Positions 18,596 to 27,489 of a DNA stretch of 50,406 nucleotides are shown in pieces. The number at the start of each line of letters is the position of its first letter. Within the stretch, counting starts at the first letter, position 1. Under the pieces are notes generated by a model that was not told the origin of the DNA, did no database searches, and saw only the letters and a program-made list of their open reading frames with translations. The translations under genes and the position numbers were made by a program. Source of the DNA: Iodobacter sp. BJB302 (GTDB taxonomy: Bacteria; Pseudomonadota; Gammaproteobacteria; Burkholderiales; Chitinibacteraceae); the NCBI RefSeq assembly GCF_002735645.1, contig NZ_PDZG01000037.1, positions 1 through 50,406 on the forward strand. The letters run 5' to 3'.

Positions 18596-19432
18596 ATGAA
18601 TATTTATAACCGCCGCCGCGCAATCAATTACCTGAGCTTAACCCTTTCCATTATTGCCATGGCCTTTGGCTTATTCTGGTTATTCTGGATTATGTTTACG
18701 CTATTTAAAAACGGCCTTCCCGGCTTAACCTTGGCGACCTTTACCCAGACAACTCCGGCACCAGGCAGCGCGGGTGGTTTATCCAATGCAATTTTGGGTA
18801 GTTTGCAAATGTCGATTATTGGTGTGACTATTGGAACACCGGTTGGCATTCTGGCCGGAACCTATTTAGCCGAATTTGGAAACAAAGGCTGGCTGGCCCC
18901 CACCACCCGGTTTATTAACGACATTCTGCTTTCTGCGCCATCCATTGTAATTGGTTTGTTTATTTTTGAAATGTATGTGGCTCACGCTCAGCATTTCTCT
19001 GGCTGGGCAGGCTCTTTGGCCCTGGCCATTCTGGTGATTCCAGTAGTACTCAGAACCACAGAAAACATGCTGCGTTTGGTGCCAACCGCAATGCGTGAAG
19101 CCGCATACGCGCTGGGCGCACCGCAATGGAAAATGGTTTTGTTTGTAACCTTACGTGCTGCAAAAGCGGGTGTTGCAACAGGAGTTTTACTTGCGATTGC
19201 CCGTATTTTAGGTGAAACAGCGCCACTGCTCTTTACTGCACTGAATAACCAGTTCTATTCCAATATGAACCAGCCGATGTCTAATTTACCGGTAGTCATC
19301 TTCCAGTTTGCGATGAGCCCGTATGATGAATGGCATCAATTAGCCTGGACAGGTGCTTTATTAATTGGCCTGTTTGTACTCGGTTTAAACATTATTGCGC
19401 GCGTCATGCTGCGCGAACCGAAACAAAACTAA
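18596..19432 (+). CDS. pstA: Phosphate ABC transporter permease PstA
   Basis: A 278-residue permease partner of PstC with about six helices. The coupling loop is [20 protein letters not shown] and is followed by [14 protein letters not shown], the typical PstA signature. The ATG at 18596 has GAGG six bases upstream and begins nine bases after the pstC stop. A GTG at 18584 in frame is an unlikely alternative. It is co-transcribed with pstB, 25 bases downstream. Confidence 0.96.
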   Translation: MNIYNRRRAINYLSLTLSIIAMAFGLFWLFWIMFTLFKNGLPGLTLATFTQTTPAPGSAGGLSNAILGSLQMSIIGVTIGTPVGILAGTYLAEFGNKGWLAPTTRFINDILLSAPSIVIGLFIFEMYVAHAQHFSGWAGSLALAILVIPVVLRTTENMLRLVPTAMREAAYALGAPQWKMVLFVTLRAAKAGVATGVLLAIARILGETAPLLFTALNNQFYSNMNQPMSNLPVVIFQFAMSPYDEWHQLAWTGALLIGLFVLGLNIIARVMLREPKQN

Positions 19433-19457
19433 TAAATCAATACGGAACAGCTTAATC

Positions 19458-20225
19458 ATGATTACTAAAAATCCCGCAAAACTTGCGATTAAAAATCTTA
19501 ACTTTTATTACGGCAACTTCCACGCCTTAAAAAATGTAAATCTGGATATTCAGGAAGGTAAAGTTACTGCGTTTATTGGCCCTTCTGGTTGTGGTAAATC
19601 AACCTTGCTGCGCACATTTAATCGTATGTACGATCTTTATCCAAAGCTGCGTGCAGAGGGTGAAATCATCCTGAATGGCAAGAACATTTTAGAAAACGAC
19701 GTTGATTTGAATATGCTGCGTGCCAAGGTTGGGATGGTATTTCAAAAGCCCACACCATTCCCAATGTCTATTTATGACAATATTGCTTTTGGCGTGAAAT
19801 TATATGAAACACTGCCAAAATCAGAAATGGACGACCGGGTTGAATGGGCATTGCAAAAAGCAGCGCTCTGGAATGAAGCCAAAGATAAACTCAAGCAATC
19901 GGGCTTAAGCCTTTCTGGTGGTCAGCAACAACGTTTGTGTATTGCCCGTGCGATTGCAGTTAAGCCGGAAATTTTATTACTGGATGAGCCAACATCTGCG
20001 CTCGATCCAATCTCTACGGCACACGTTGAAGAGCTGGTTCATGAATTAAAACAGGATTACACCATTGCAATGGTGACGCATAATATGCAGCAGGCAGCAC
20101 GTGTTTCAGACATTACTGCCTATATGTATTTAGGCGAGCTGATTGAAGTAGGTGAAACAGATACGATCTTTACCACTCCAAAAGTGAAAGCAACAGAAGA
20201 TTATATTACGGGTAAATTTGGTTAA
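19458..20225 (+). CDS. pstB: Phosphate ABC transporter ATP-binding protein PstB
   Basis: A 255-residue ABC ATPase that powers PstCA. Walker A is GPSGCGKST, the signature motif is [14 protein letters not shown], and Walker B is [13 protein letters not shown], followed by the H-loop [13 protein letters not shown]. The N-terminal [14 protein letters not shown] is PstB-specific. The start at 19458 (MITKNPAK) is chosen because the longer frame overlaps pstA by 38 bases without resemblance to the family. It ends the operon; an intrinsic terminator follows within 20 bases and no phoU is next to it. Confidence 0.97.
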   Translation: MITKNPAKLAIKNLNFYYGNFHALKNVNLDIQEGKVTAFIGPSGCGKSTLLRTFNRMYDLYPKLRAEGEIILNGKNILENDVDLNMLRAKVGMVFQKPTPFPMSIYDNIAFGVKLYETLPKSEMDDRVEWALQKAALWNEAKDKLKQSGLSLSGGQQQRLCIARAIAVKPEILLLDEPTSALDPISTAHVEELVHELKQDYTIAMVTHNMQQAARVSDITAYMYLGELIEVGETDTIFTTPKVKATEDYITGKFG

Positions 20226-20240
20226 TTGAATTTCCCCGGC

Positions 20241-20270
20241 AAAAAGGCAGGCATAAGCTTGCCTTTTTTT
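20241..20270 (+). terminator. Intrinsic terminator of pstSCAB
   Basis: AAGGCAGGC and GCTTGCCTT form a hairpin (with AAAAA before and TTTTTTT after) starting 16 bases downstream of the pstB stop. Confidence 0.8.
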
Positions 20271-20325
20271 ATGCTTATTTATATGCGCAAGCCTGTATTT
20301 TATTGAAGCACCTGAGTTTAATAAC

Positions 20326-20353
20326 AAAAAAAGCAGCCAAGGCTGCTTTTTTT
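20326..20353 (-). terminator. Intrinsic terminator, downstream of the BON-domain gene
   Basis: GCAGCC-AA-GGCTGC is flanked by seven A on one side and seven T on the other, so it can work in both directions. It lies 17 bases past the stop of the minus-strand BON gene. Confidence 0.85.
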
Positions 20354-20369
20354 GTTAAGTAAGATGTGC

Positions 20370-20672
20370 TTAGTTTTTTGGAACAATATTATTAAATACG
20401 TAACGCACACCTTTAACCTGTTCTGCAACATTGCCTGCACGCGCCATTTGTTCACCTTCATCAACGCTGCCTTCAATCGTTACATCGGCTTCTTTGCCCT
20501 TCACTTTCAAATTAAATTTCTGCAGAACCAAATCGTTATCCAAGTTGCCTTTTACTGCAGCAGCTAATGCATCACCACTTAAAGCCGGAATAGCAGGTGT
20601 ATCTGCAGCATTCACTGTGCCCATAGCAAAAACTAAAGCACTGGATACCAAAATCAGGCGGGCTAATTTCAT
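20370..20672 (-). CDS. BON domain-containing periplasmic protein
   Basis: A 100-residue protein with a signal peptide (residues 1-22, ending VNA-AD) and one BON domain (about residues 35-98). The domain pattern is a conserved alternation of helix and strand, with LKVKGKEADVTIEGSVDEGE and VKGVRYVFNNI at its two ends. BON domains bind phospholipid or other envelope components, as in OsmY and DolP. It is a single-domain version, transcribed alone with its own terminator. The exact role is unknown. Confidence 0.8.
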   Translation of the reverse strand: MKLARLILVSSALVFAMGTVNAADTPAIPALSGDALAAAVKGNLDNDLVLQKFNLKVKGKEADVTIEGSVDEGEQMARAGNVAEQVKGVRYVFNNIVPKN

Positions 20673-20814
20673 AAGATCATTCTCTCAGATTGTTGTGACA
20701 ACAGATAACCCTGTTGCAGGCCATTAACTAATACGATTCTAAAAGGATTAAGTTACAGAATTGTTTAATTGCCATGACAAATCATTAAAAGAATTCCCTT
20801 ACATTTCAAGAGAA

Positions 20815-20842
20815 TAAAAGTCCGCCCTTAATCCTGCGGACT
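20815..20842 (-). terminator. Intrinsic terminator after glmM
   Basis: On the minus strand AGTCCGC and GCGGACT form a 7-bp stem with a ten-base loop, followed by TTTTAT, 17 bases past the glmM stop. It ends the ftsH-folP-glmM group. Confidence 0.7.
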
Positions 20843-20858
20843 AATCTGCCCCTGCTGT

Positions 20859-22220
20859 TTATTCTGCAGTGGCCTCACTGCTCACAACCTTTGCAATTCG
20901 CTCTGCCCAATCACGGGCAATTGCCGCATCGGTATGCTCTACCATCACCCGCACAACGGGCTCGGTACCTGAAGGACGCAGCAAGACCCGCCCTTCTTCA
21001 CCCATTGCTGCTTCTGCTTTTACAACTTCAGCCTTAATTAATTCTGAAGCATGACAATCAAAACCTTTAGCAATACGGACATTTTTAAGCACTTGCGTTG
21101 ATAGCACCAGATCGTGGCAGTACTGAGCCAGAGTCTTGCCACTTTCTTTTAAGGCTTGCAGCACTTGCAGGGCAGAGACAATACCATCCCCAGTGGAATG
21201 CTTATCAAGGCAGAGTAAATGCCCGGAGCCTTCTCCGCCCACCAGCCAGTTATTTGCCAATAGTTTTTCCAGCACATAACGATCGCCCACTTTAGCGCGC
21301 TCAAATCCGATACCGCGTGCTTTCAGGCCATTTTCTACGCCTAAATTGGTCATGAGCGTGCCAACCACCCCTGCCCCTAAAGTGCCTTTATCCTGGCGGT
21401 AACAAGCCAGCGCATAAAGAAGCTGGTCACCATCAACAATAGTGCCATCCCGGTCAATCATAATCAGGCGATCACCATCGCCATCGAGTGAAATACCAAA
21501 ATCTGCACCTTCGGACAAAACGGCTTTACGCGCGGTTTCCGGGTGAGTAGCACCCACTTCTTCATTAATATTGTAGCCATTAGGCGTCACGCCAATTTTA
21601 ATGACTTCAGCGCCCAGCTCATGAAATACATGAGGAGCGATATCGTAAGTTGCACCATGGGCGCAATCGACCACCAGCTTTAAGCCGCGCAGATCCAGCT
21701 CATTTGGAAAAGTAGATTTGCAAAACTCGATATAACGGCCTGCGGCATCATCCACACGCCAGGATTTACCAATTTTCTTAGGTGAAACACAGGGCTGTAC
21801 TTCATCAATCGCCGCTTCAATGGCCAACTCCACATCATCCGCAAGTTTTTTGCCACCAGCGCCAAAAAACTTGATGCCATTATCGTGATAAGGATTGTGC
21901 GATGCAGAAATCACAACACCAGCGGACAAACGCAAGGCGCGTGTTAAATAGGCGATGCCAGGGGTAGGCAGAGGGCCTGTGAGGTAAACATCCACACCAG
22001 CGGCATTTAAGCCCGCCTGCAAGGCGGCTTCCAGCATATAACCTGACACACGGGTGTCTTTTCCGATCAGCACAGCAGCATGATCACCATTGCCACGCTT
22101 ACTCTCAGCAGCAAGTACTTTCCCTGCGGCATAACCCAGCTTCATTGCAAAATCAGGGGTAATTGGGTATTCACCCACTAAACCACGTACGCCATCTGTT
22201 CCAAAATACTTGCGACCCAT
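20859..22220 (-). CDS. glmM: Phosphoglucosamine mutase
   Basis: A 453-residue enzyme converting glucosamine 6-phosphate to glucosamine 1-phosphate for UDP-GlcNAc, peptidoglycan and LPS synthesis. The N-terminus is [11 protein letters not shown], the phosphoserine loop is [19 protein letters not shown], the metal site is [11 protein letters not shown], the sugar loop is GGEGSGHLL and the phosphate-binding site is [13 protein letters not shown]. All four domains are complete and the length is typical. It follows folP after 84 bases, the classic rlmE-ftsH-folP-glmM order. Confidence 0.98.
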   Translation of the reverse strand: MGRKYFGTDGVRGLVGEYPITPDFAMKLGYAAGKVLAAESKRGNGDHAAVLIGKDTRVSGYMLEAALQAGLNAAGVDVYLTGPLPTPGIAYLTRALRLSAGVVISASHNPYHDNGIKFFGAGGKKLADDVELAIEAAIDEVQPCVSPKKIGKSWRVDDAAGRYIEFCKSTFPNELDLRGLKLVVDCAHGATYDIAPHVFHELGAEVIKIGVTPNGYNINEEVGATHPETARKAVLSEGADFGISLDGDGDRLIMIDRDGTIVDGDQLLYALACYRQDKGTLGAGVVGTLMTNLGVENGLKARGIGFERAKVGDRYVLEKLLANNWLVGGEGSGHLLCLDKHSTGDGIVSALQVLQALKESGKTLAQYCHDLVLSTQVLKNVRIAKGFDCHASELIKAEVVKAEAAMGEEGRVLLRPSGTEPVVRVMVEHTDAAIARDWAERIAKVVSSEATAE

Positions 22221-22304
22221 TCTTCACCCCAATCATCATTAATATGCATTTTTACTCATTCTGAGAAGAAGAGTATTGCTCAACAACAAACTACCAACTG
22301 GCAA

Positions 22305-23129
22305 TTATTGTAAGGCATGCAAAATTTTTAAAGCATCCACTGTTTCCCGAACATCATGGACGCGAATAACTGCAGAGCCTGCTTGAGCGGCCATCAGTGC
22401 AGCTGCGATACTGCCTGGCATTCTGTCAGCCACAGACTGCCCCGTAATTTGCCCCAGCATGCTTTTACGTGAAACACCGATCAATAATGGTGTTGCCAAA
22501 CGCTCTTTCAGCTGCGGTAAAGATTTAAAGAGCGCGATATTATGCTCCAGCGTTTTACCAAAACCAAACCCCGGATCCAGCAGCAGCCGGTTGTGTGATA
22601 TTCCTGCAGCTAATGCAGCATCCCGCCTTGCCGCCAGATAGGACAGCACCTCTGCCACCACATCCTGATAGCAGGGTGTTGCCTGCATATTGCGCGGATC
22701 TCCCTGCATATGCATCAGGCAAATTGCCGCATTACTTTGCGCAAGCAGCTGCAAAGCTCCTTCATCTTCCAGCGCGGCAATATCATTCACCAGATCCACC
22801 CCTGCGTCTAAAGCAGCGCGCATAACAGCGGATTTACGTGTATCAATGGACAAAGGGACGTTCAAGCTTTGCAGCGATTTAATTACCGGAATAACCCGGA
22901 TCATTTCCTCTTCTGCATGAACAAAAGCCGCACCTGGCCTCGTCGATTCACCGCCGATATCCAAGATATCGGCGCCGTCACGCAGTAGTTTTTCTGCATG
23001 GGCTAAAGCCGCATCAATTTGCCTGTAATGCCCGCCATCAGAAAAAGAATCAGGTGTGACATTTAAAATACCCATAACCAAGGGCCGTTTCAGCTCCAAA
23101 CTAAAACGCCCGCATTGCAACGCTTTCAT
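22305..23129 (-). CDS. folP: Dihydropteroate synthase
   Basis: A 274-residue TIM-barrel enzyme that joins p-aminobenzoate to dihydropterin pyrophosphate in folate synthesis; the sulfonamide target. Motifs are MGILNVTPDSFSDGG, ILDIGGESTRPGA, and KSMLGQITGQ near the C-terminal end. The start at 23129 (MKALQCGRF) is supported by GAGGA six bases upstream. The longer open frame to 23210 would run through the ftsH terminator and is rejected. Confidence 0.97.
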   Translation of the reverse strand: MKALQCGRFSLELKRPLVMGILNVTPDSFSDGGHYRQIDAALAHAEKLLRDGADILDIGGESTRPGAAFVHAEEEMIRVIPVIKSLQSLNVPLSIDTRKSAVMRAALDAGVDLVNDIAALEDEGALQLLAQSNAAICLMHMQGDPRNMQATPCYQDVVAEVLSYLAARRDAALAAGISHNRLLLDPGFGFGKTLEHNIALFKSLPQLKERLATPLLIGVSRKSMLGQITGQSVADRMPGSIAAALMAAQAGSAVIRVHDVRETVDALKILHALQ

Positions 23130-23182
23130 CTTATTCCTCGAAATCAGTCTTTTTAAATAGCCGCTTTCAGCAGTGCTGGCAT

Positions 23183-23209
23183 AAAAAAGGCGGCCCGTAA
23201 GGCCGCCCA
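23183..23209 (-). terminator. Intrinsic terminator between ftsH and folP
   Basis: On the minus strand GGGCGGCC-TTAC-GGGCCGCC is followed by TTTTTT, 18 bases after the ftsH stop. folP and glmM may therefore rely on read-through or on their own promoter. Confidence 0.85.
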
Positions 23210-23226
23210 TTTTATTTACAACCCAA

Positions 23227-25146
23227 TTATGCTTCTGTTGCCGGAGTTGTAATCACAGGAGTTGCAGGTGCTTCACCACTTGGGCGATCACCGCCGCTGG
23301 GTGCATTAGGCTTTACAGGCAAAGCCTTAGGTGGCTTTGGAGTACGCCCTTGCATGATGTCTTCAATCTGCTCTGCATCGATGGTTTCCCACTCCAGCAG
23401 GGCTACAGTCATCGCTTCAACTTTATCGCGATTATCTTCCAGCAGGCGACGGGCTAAGCCGTATTGCTCATCAATAATGCGGCGAATTTCAGCATCAACC
23501 TGCTGCATGGTCGCTTCAGACATATTCTTGTGCGTCGTTACCGAGCGCCCCAAGAATACTTCCCCTTCGTTTTCACCATAAACCATCGGGCCTAAAGCAT
23601 CAGTCATGCCGTAACGAGTCACCATATCGCGTGCTAAAGAAGTTGCACGCTCAAAGTCATTCGATGCGCCTGTGGTCATCTGATTCATAAACAATTCTTC
23701 GGCGATACGGCCACCAAACAGGATGGCAATACGGTCCATCAGATAGCCACGATCATAAGCATAGCGATCAGCTTCTGGCAGCTGCATGGTTACACCCAGC
23801 GCACGGCCGCGTGGAATGATGGTGACTTTATGCACGGGATCAGACTTAGGTAAAAGCTTAGCCACAACAGCATGGCCTGATTCGTGATAAGCAGTGTTTT
23901 GCTTTTCTTCTTCACTCATCACCATGGTGCGACGTTCCGCACCCATCATGATTTTATCTTTAGCCGACTCAAAGTCATCCATATCAACCAAGCGTTTTAC
24001 ACGGCGGGCTGCAAACAAAGCCGCTTCATTCACCAGATTGGCAAGGTCAGCACCAGAGAAACCAGGCGTACCACGGGCAATCACTTGTGCATCCACATCG
24101 TTAGAGATCGGCACTTTGCGCATATGCACGCCAAGAATCTGCTCACGGCCACGGATATCCGGCAAGGACACCATTACCTGGCGATCGAAACGGCCCGGGC
24201 GCAGTAAAGCAGGATCAAGCACATCAGGACGATTGGTTGCTGCAATCACCATAATGCCGGAATTGCCTTCAAAACCATCCATCTCAACCAGCATCTGGTT
24301 CAACGTTTGCTCGCGCTCGTCATTACCGCCGCCCATACCAGCACCGCGCTGACGACCCACAGCATCAATTTCATCGATAAAGATAATGCATGGTGCATTT
24401 TTCTTGGCATTTTCAAACATATCGCGAACGCGGGCAGCACCCACACCCACAAACATTTCCACGAAATCTGAACCAGAAATACTAAAGAAAGGCACTTTGG
24501 CTTCACCAGCAATCGCTTTAGCCAGCAGAGTCTTACCCGTTCCCGGAGGGCCTACCAGCAGGATACCGCGTGGCATACGGCCACCTAAGCTCTGATATTT
24601 GCTTGGGTCGCGCAGGTAATCAACGATTTCTGATACATCAGCCTTGGCTTCATCGCAGCCCGCTACATCGGCAAAGGTAATCACATTGGTCGCTTCGTCT
24701 AAAAGACGCGCCTTAGATTTACCAAAACTGAATGCACCGCCTTTACCGCCACCTTGCATCTGGCGCATAAAGAAGACCCACACACCGATCAGGAGCAGCA
24801 TAGGGAACCAGTTGATGAATAAATTCATCAGGAAGCTGGGTTCTTCTTCTGCTTTGGCCGCAAACTTCACGTTGTGTTTGATCAGCGTATCAACCATACG
24901 AAAATCAAATGGAGCCAGTGTAGAAAACGCCGTGCCGTCGTTGCGCTTGCCTTTAATAATCTGACCACGAATCGGGTTGCCCTCGATTTCTGCGCTCGCA
25001 ATACGATCAGCCTCTACATCGGCCATAAATTGTGAATACGCCACTTGCCCGCTCGCCTCTTGCTTGCGGGAAAACTGATTAAAAACTGTCATCAATACAA
25101 GACCAATGACGAGCCAGATGGCGATGTTCTTGCCGAGATTGTTCAC
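23227..25146 (-). CDS. ftsH: ATP-dependent zinc metalloprotease FtsH
   Basis: A 639-residue membrane-anchored AAA+ protease for quality control of membrane and regulatory proteins. Two N-terminal membrane segments (about residues 5-24 and 100-120) bracket a periplasmic domain. The AAA module has Walker A GPPGTGKT, Walker [12 protein letters not shown] and the [23 protein letters not shown]. The zinc site is HESGH. The proline-rich C-terminal tail is variable. The start is GTG at 25146 with AGGAG seven bases upstream; a TTG at 25170 is in frame but lacks a site. Confidence 0.98.
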   Translation of the reverse strand: MNNLGKNIAIWLVIGLVLMTVFNQFSRKQEASGQVAYSQFMADVEADRIASAEIEGNPIRGQIIKGKRNDGTAFSTLAPFDFRMVDTLIKHNVKFAAKAEEEPSFLMNLFINWFPMLLLIGVWVFFMRQMQGGGKGGAFSFGKSKARLLDEATNVITFADVAGCDEAKADVSEIVDYLRDPSKYQSLGGRMPRGILLVGPPGTGKTLLAKAIAGEAKVPFFSISGSDFVEMFVGVGAARVRDMFENAKKNAPCIIFIDEIDAVGRQRGAGMGGGNDEREQTLNQMLVEMDGFEGNSGIMVIAATNRPDVLDPALLRPGRFDRQVMVSLPDIRGREQILGVHMRKVPISNDVDAQVIARGTPGFSGADLANLVNEAALFAARRVKRLVDMDDFESAKDKIMMGAERRTMVMSEEEKQNTAYHESGHAVVAKLLPKSDPVHKVTIIPRGRALGVTMQLPEADRYAYDRGYLMDRIAILFGGRIAEELFMNQMTTGASNDFERATSLARDMVTRYGMTDALGPMVYGENEGEVFLGRSVTTHKNMSEATMQQVDAEIRRIIDEQYGLARRLLEDNRDKVEAMTVALLEWETIDAEQIEDIMQGRTPKPPKALPVKPNAPSGGDRPSGEAPATPVITTPATEA

Positions 25147-25263
25147 GGCGCTACTCCTGATTATCCCCAAGGGGATGAAAGAAAAAATTCCACGCGTTTA
25201 TGGCTGGCAGTCTGCATAAGCTTAGCACTGCCTGCTGCAGGTACTTAAATCCAATAAGCTGTT

Positions 25264-25884
25264 TCAGGCTTTTTTTTGCCTGCCGAGCAAATAAGTTTCA
25301 TTGCTGCGATCACGCGAAGCCTTAGGGTTACGGGTTACAACACTAGTAAATGTCTCACGCATGGCATTCATGTACTCGGTAAAACCATAACCCTGGAATA
25401 CCTTGACCAGAAAATACCCGTTTGGTTTCAATTGTTCACGAACAAATTCCAAAGCAAGCTCACATAAATACATACTGCGAGCCTGATCCATCACCGCGTT
25501 CCCCGTTATATTGGGGGCCATATCGCAAATCACAAGGTCTACCTGACGGCCAGCCAGTAATTCTGTGTACTGAGCCAGCACTTCTTCGTCTCTGAAATCC
25601 CCCTGAATGAAGTCCACGCCCCTGATCGGCGTCATATCCAGTAAGTCTAGCGCAAAAACGCGACCAGATTCACCGACATGCTGACTGGCGACTTGCGACC
25701 AGCTTCCGGGTGCGGCCCCCAGATCGGCCACCCACAGGCCTTGTTTGAATAATTTATCTTTTTCATTAATCTCAAGCAGCTTATAAGCAGCGCGCGCACG
25801 GTAGCCCTCTTTTTTCGCCTGATGAACATAATGATCGTTGACGTGTTCCTTCATCCACGCATTACTGGAATTGCTACGAGCCAT
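25264..25884 (-). CDS. rlmE: 23S rRNA 2'-O-methyltransferase RlmE (FtsJ/RrmJ)
   Basis: A 206-residue SAM-dependent methyltransferase that methylates the 2'-hydroxyl of U2552 in 23S rRNA. The SAM motif is WVADLGAAPGSWSQVA, the catalytic lysine-aspartate-lysine-glutamate tetrad residues fall in RARAAYKLLEI, VICDMAPNITG, FLVKVFQG and SNETYLLG. The length is typical. It is upstream of ftsH, as in E. coli, and divergent from yhbY. Confidence 0.97.
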   Translation of the reverse strand: MARSNSSNAWMKEHVNDHYVHQAKKEGYRARAAYKLLEINEKDKLFKQGLWVADLGAAPGSWSQVASQHVGESGRVFALDLLDMTPIRGVDFIQGDFRDEEVLAQYTELLAGRQVDLVICDMAPNITGNAVMDQARSMYLCELALEFVREQLKPNGYFLVKVFQGYGFTEYMNAMRETFTSVVTRNPKASRDRSNETYLLGRQKKA

Positions 25885-25921
25885 GAGGTAAAATTGCCTG
25901 TTTAGTCAAGGATTTGAAACA

Positions 25922-26236
25922 ATGGAACTCACATCGGATCAGCGTCGCCATCTGAAAAGCTTGGCTCATCATATCGATCCAGTCGTGATGATCGGGAATA
26001 ATGGCCTGGCAGACGCGGTAATCCGCGAAATTGCTGTTAATTTAGATGCACATGAACTCATTAAGATCCGCGTTCTGGGTGATGATCGTGCCCTGCGTGA
26101 AGAATACATGCAAAAGATCTGCTCTGAGTTAGGCGCGTCCGCCGTTCAACACATTGGTAAGCTATTAATTGTTTACCGCGCATCGAACAGCGACAAGCCA
26201 CGAATCGTACTACCCAAGGCAAAAAAAGCCAAATAA
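25922..26236 (+). CDS. yhbY: Ribosome assembly RNA-binding protein YhbY (CRM domain)
   Basis: A 104-residue single CRM/CRS1-YhbY domain protein that associates with pre-50S particles. The GxxG loop is in MIGNNGLADAVIREI and the helix-strand LDAHELIKIRVLGDD is characteristic. The basic C-terminus ends PKAKKAK. It is divergent from rlmE, with 37 bases between the starts, a conserved pairing. A terminator follows. Confidence 0.95.
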   Translation: MELTSDQRRHLKSLAHHIDPVVMIGNNGLADAVIREIAVNLDAHELIKIRVLGDDRALREEYMQKICSELGASAVQHIGKLLIVYRASNSDKPRIVLPKAKKAK

Positions 26237-26252
26237 ACGGGTTTTACATACG

Positions 26253-26280
26253 TTAGGGCGACTCAGGTCGCCCTAATCTT
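26253..26280 (+). terminator. Intrinsic terminator after yhbY
   Basis: TTAGGGCGAC and GTCGCCCTAA form a perfect 10-bp stem with a four-base loop (TCAG), followed by TCTTTT. Confidence 0.8.
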
Positions 26281-26286
26281 TTGTGC

Positions 26287-26730
26287 CTAGCGATCACTAT
26301 CTGACCAGATGTAAATTATACCAAACACACTTTGCAACAGATAAATCAGGCTGGAAATAGTATGCCATTGCGCTAATCCCCCGCCAAACACGCCTTCTGC
26401 GGCCGTGCTTACAGCAGGCTTTAAACTGGCAATTAAGGGAAAGATAGCAAACTGATTAATCAGGGTGCAAAACAGCATCCCCACCACCAGCCAGAACTTA
26501 CTGCTCTGAAATCCTCGCATACCCATCTGCCATACACACCAAATGGCCAGATACACACCTGCAACAATCCCCACCCAACCAATCGCATGAAACAGCTTTC
26601 CTGCCACCATGCCTGCAGTCGCTTTATCTAAGCCTGCAAACAAAGCAGGAGCTGCGATAACGCCTATGGTCCACATACCGCCAATCCACAGTACGGTGAG
26701 AAGGTTTTTTAAACCTGAACCTAAGCCCAT
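26287..26730 (-). CDS. DUF4149 domain-containing membrane protein
   Basis: A 147-residue protein with four predicted membrane helices (about residues 8-30, 45-68, 76-98, 120-140). The N-terminal LLTVLWIGGMWTIGVIAAPA and the early F-AGLDK-A segment match the DUF4149 family, which is often found between yhbY/rlmE and greA in betaproteobacteria. No catalytic motif is visible and the function is unknown. 150 bases separate it from greA. Confidence 0.75.
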   Translation of the reverse strand: MGLGSGLKNLLTVLWIGGMWTIGVIAAPALFAGLDKATAGMVAGKLFHAIGWVGIVAGVYLAIWCVWQMGMRGFQSSKFWLVVGMLFCTLINQFAIFPLIASLKPAVSTAAEGVFGGGLAQWHTISSLIYLLQSVFGIIYIWSDSDR

Positions 26731-26880
26731 TGCATTCCCAGATTTAATAGTCAGTTGAAAACGTCATAACAAGCTGAAGTACCCGGCAAAATGACAAAAA
26801 ACCATCACCCACGCTGGCAATAAGATTTTAAGCCATTTCCGGCATACGATCAGTGCAAGGTACAGCTTGCGCCAGAGCTT

Positions 26881-27363
26881 TTAAATATATTTAACGTCGA
26901 GTACTTCATACTCACGAATCCCGCCCGGGGCAACGACCTCGGCAACATCACCGGCATACTTACCGATCAAAGCACGGGCGATTGGGCTGGATACGGAGAT
27001 TTTAAATTCTTTAATTTCAGCCTCATCATCACCCACAATCTGGTAGGTCACTTTATTGCTGGTTTCAAGATCTTCAAGATCAACCGTTGCGCCAAATACC
27101 ACGCGGCCTTCGGCAGTTTCTGCAAGGCTGGCAGGCTCGATCAGCTGGGCATTGGAAAGCTTGCTTTCCAATTCAGCGATACGGCCCTCAACAAAGCCTT
27201 GCTTTTCTTTCGCTGCATCATATTCAGCGTTTTCCGACAAATCACCGTGCGAACGTGCCTCGGCAATCGCTGCAATCACGGAAGGACGTTCTACGCTCTT
27301 CAGATTTTGCAGTTCGGCTTTCAGTTTTACCGCACCTTGTACGGTGAGCGGAATTTTTATCAT
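26881..27363 (-). CDS. greA: Transcription elongation factor GreA
   Basis: A 160-residue factor that inserts its coiled coil into the RNA polymerase secondary channel and stimulates cleavage of backtracked RNA. The acidic tip [13 protein letters not shown] lies in the N-terminal coiled coil, and the C-terminal FKBP-like domain has [14 protein letters not shown]. The start at 27363 ([14 protein letters not shown]) matches family length; the longer frame is rejected. A carB terminator sits just upstream, so greA has its own promoter. Confidence 0.97.
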   Translation of the reverse strand: MIKIPLTVQGAVKLKAELQNLKSVERPSVIAAIAEARSHGDLSENAEYDAAKEKQGFVEGRIAELESKLSNAQLIEPASLAETAEGRVVFGATVDLEDLETSNKVTYQIVGDDEAEIKEFKISVSSPIARALIGKYAGDVAEVVAPGGIREYEVLDVKYI

Positions 27364-27380
27364 TTCTTTACAGTCTCCAT

Positions 27381-27421
27381 CCAAAAAGAAGAGCCGCCGT
27401 CACGAGTGGACGGCGGCTTTT
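27381..27421 (-). terminator. Intrinsic terminator after carB
   Basis: On the minus strand AGCCGCCGTC and GACGGCGGCT form a perfect 10-bp stem with a seven-base loop, followed by CTTCTTTTT. It is 72 bases past the carB stop and immediately upstream of greA. Confidence 0.85.
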
Positions 27422-27489
27422 ACTTAAGTTCCAGCGGGTGATATCTGACTAAGGTAGAACATCATCCACGAACCTTAGGGCGTAAATTA

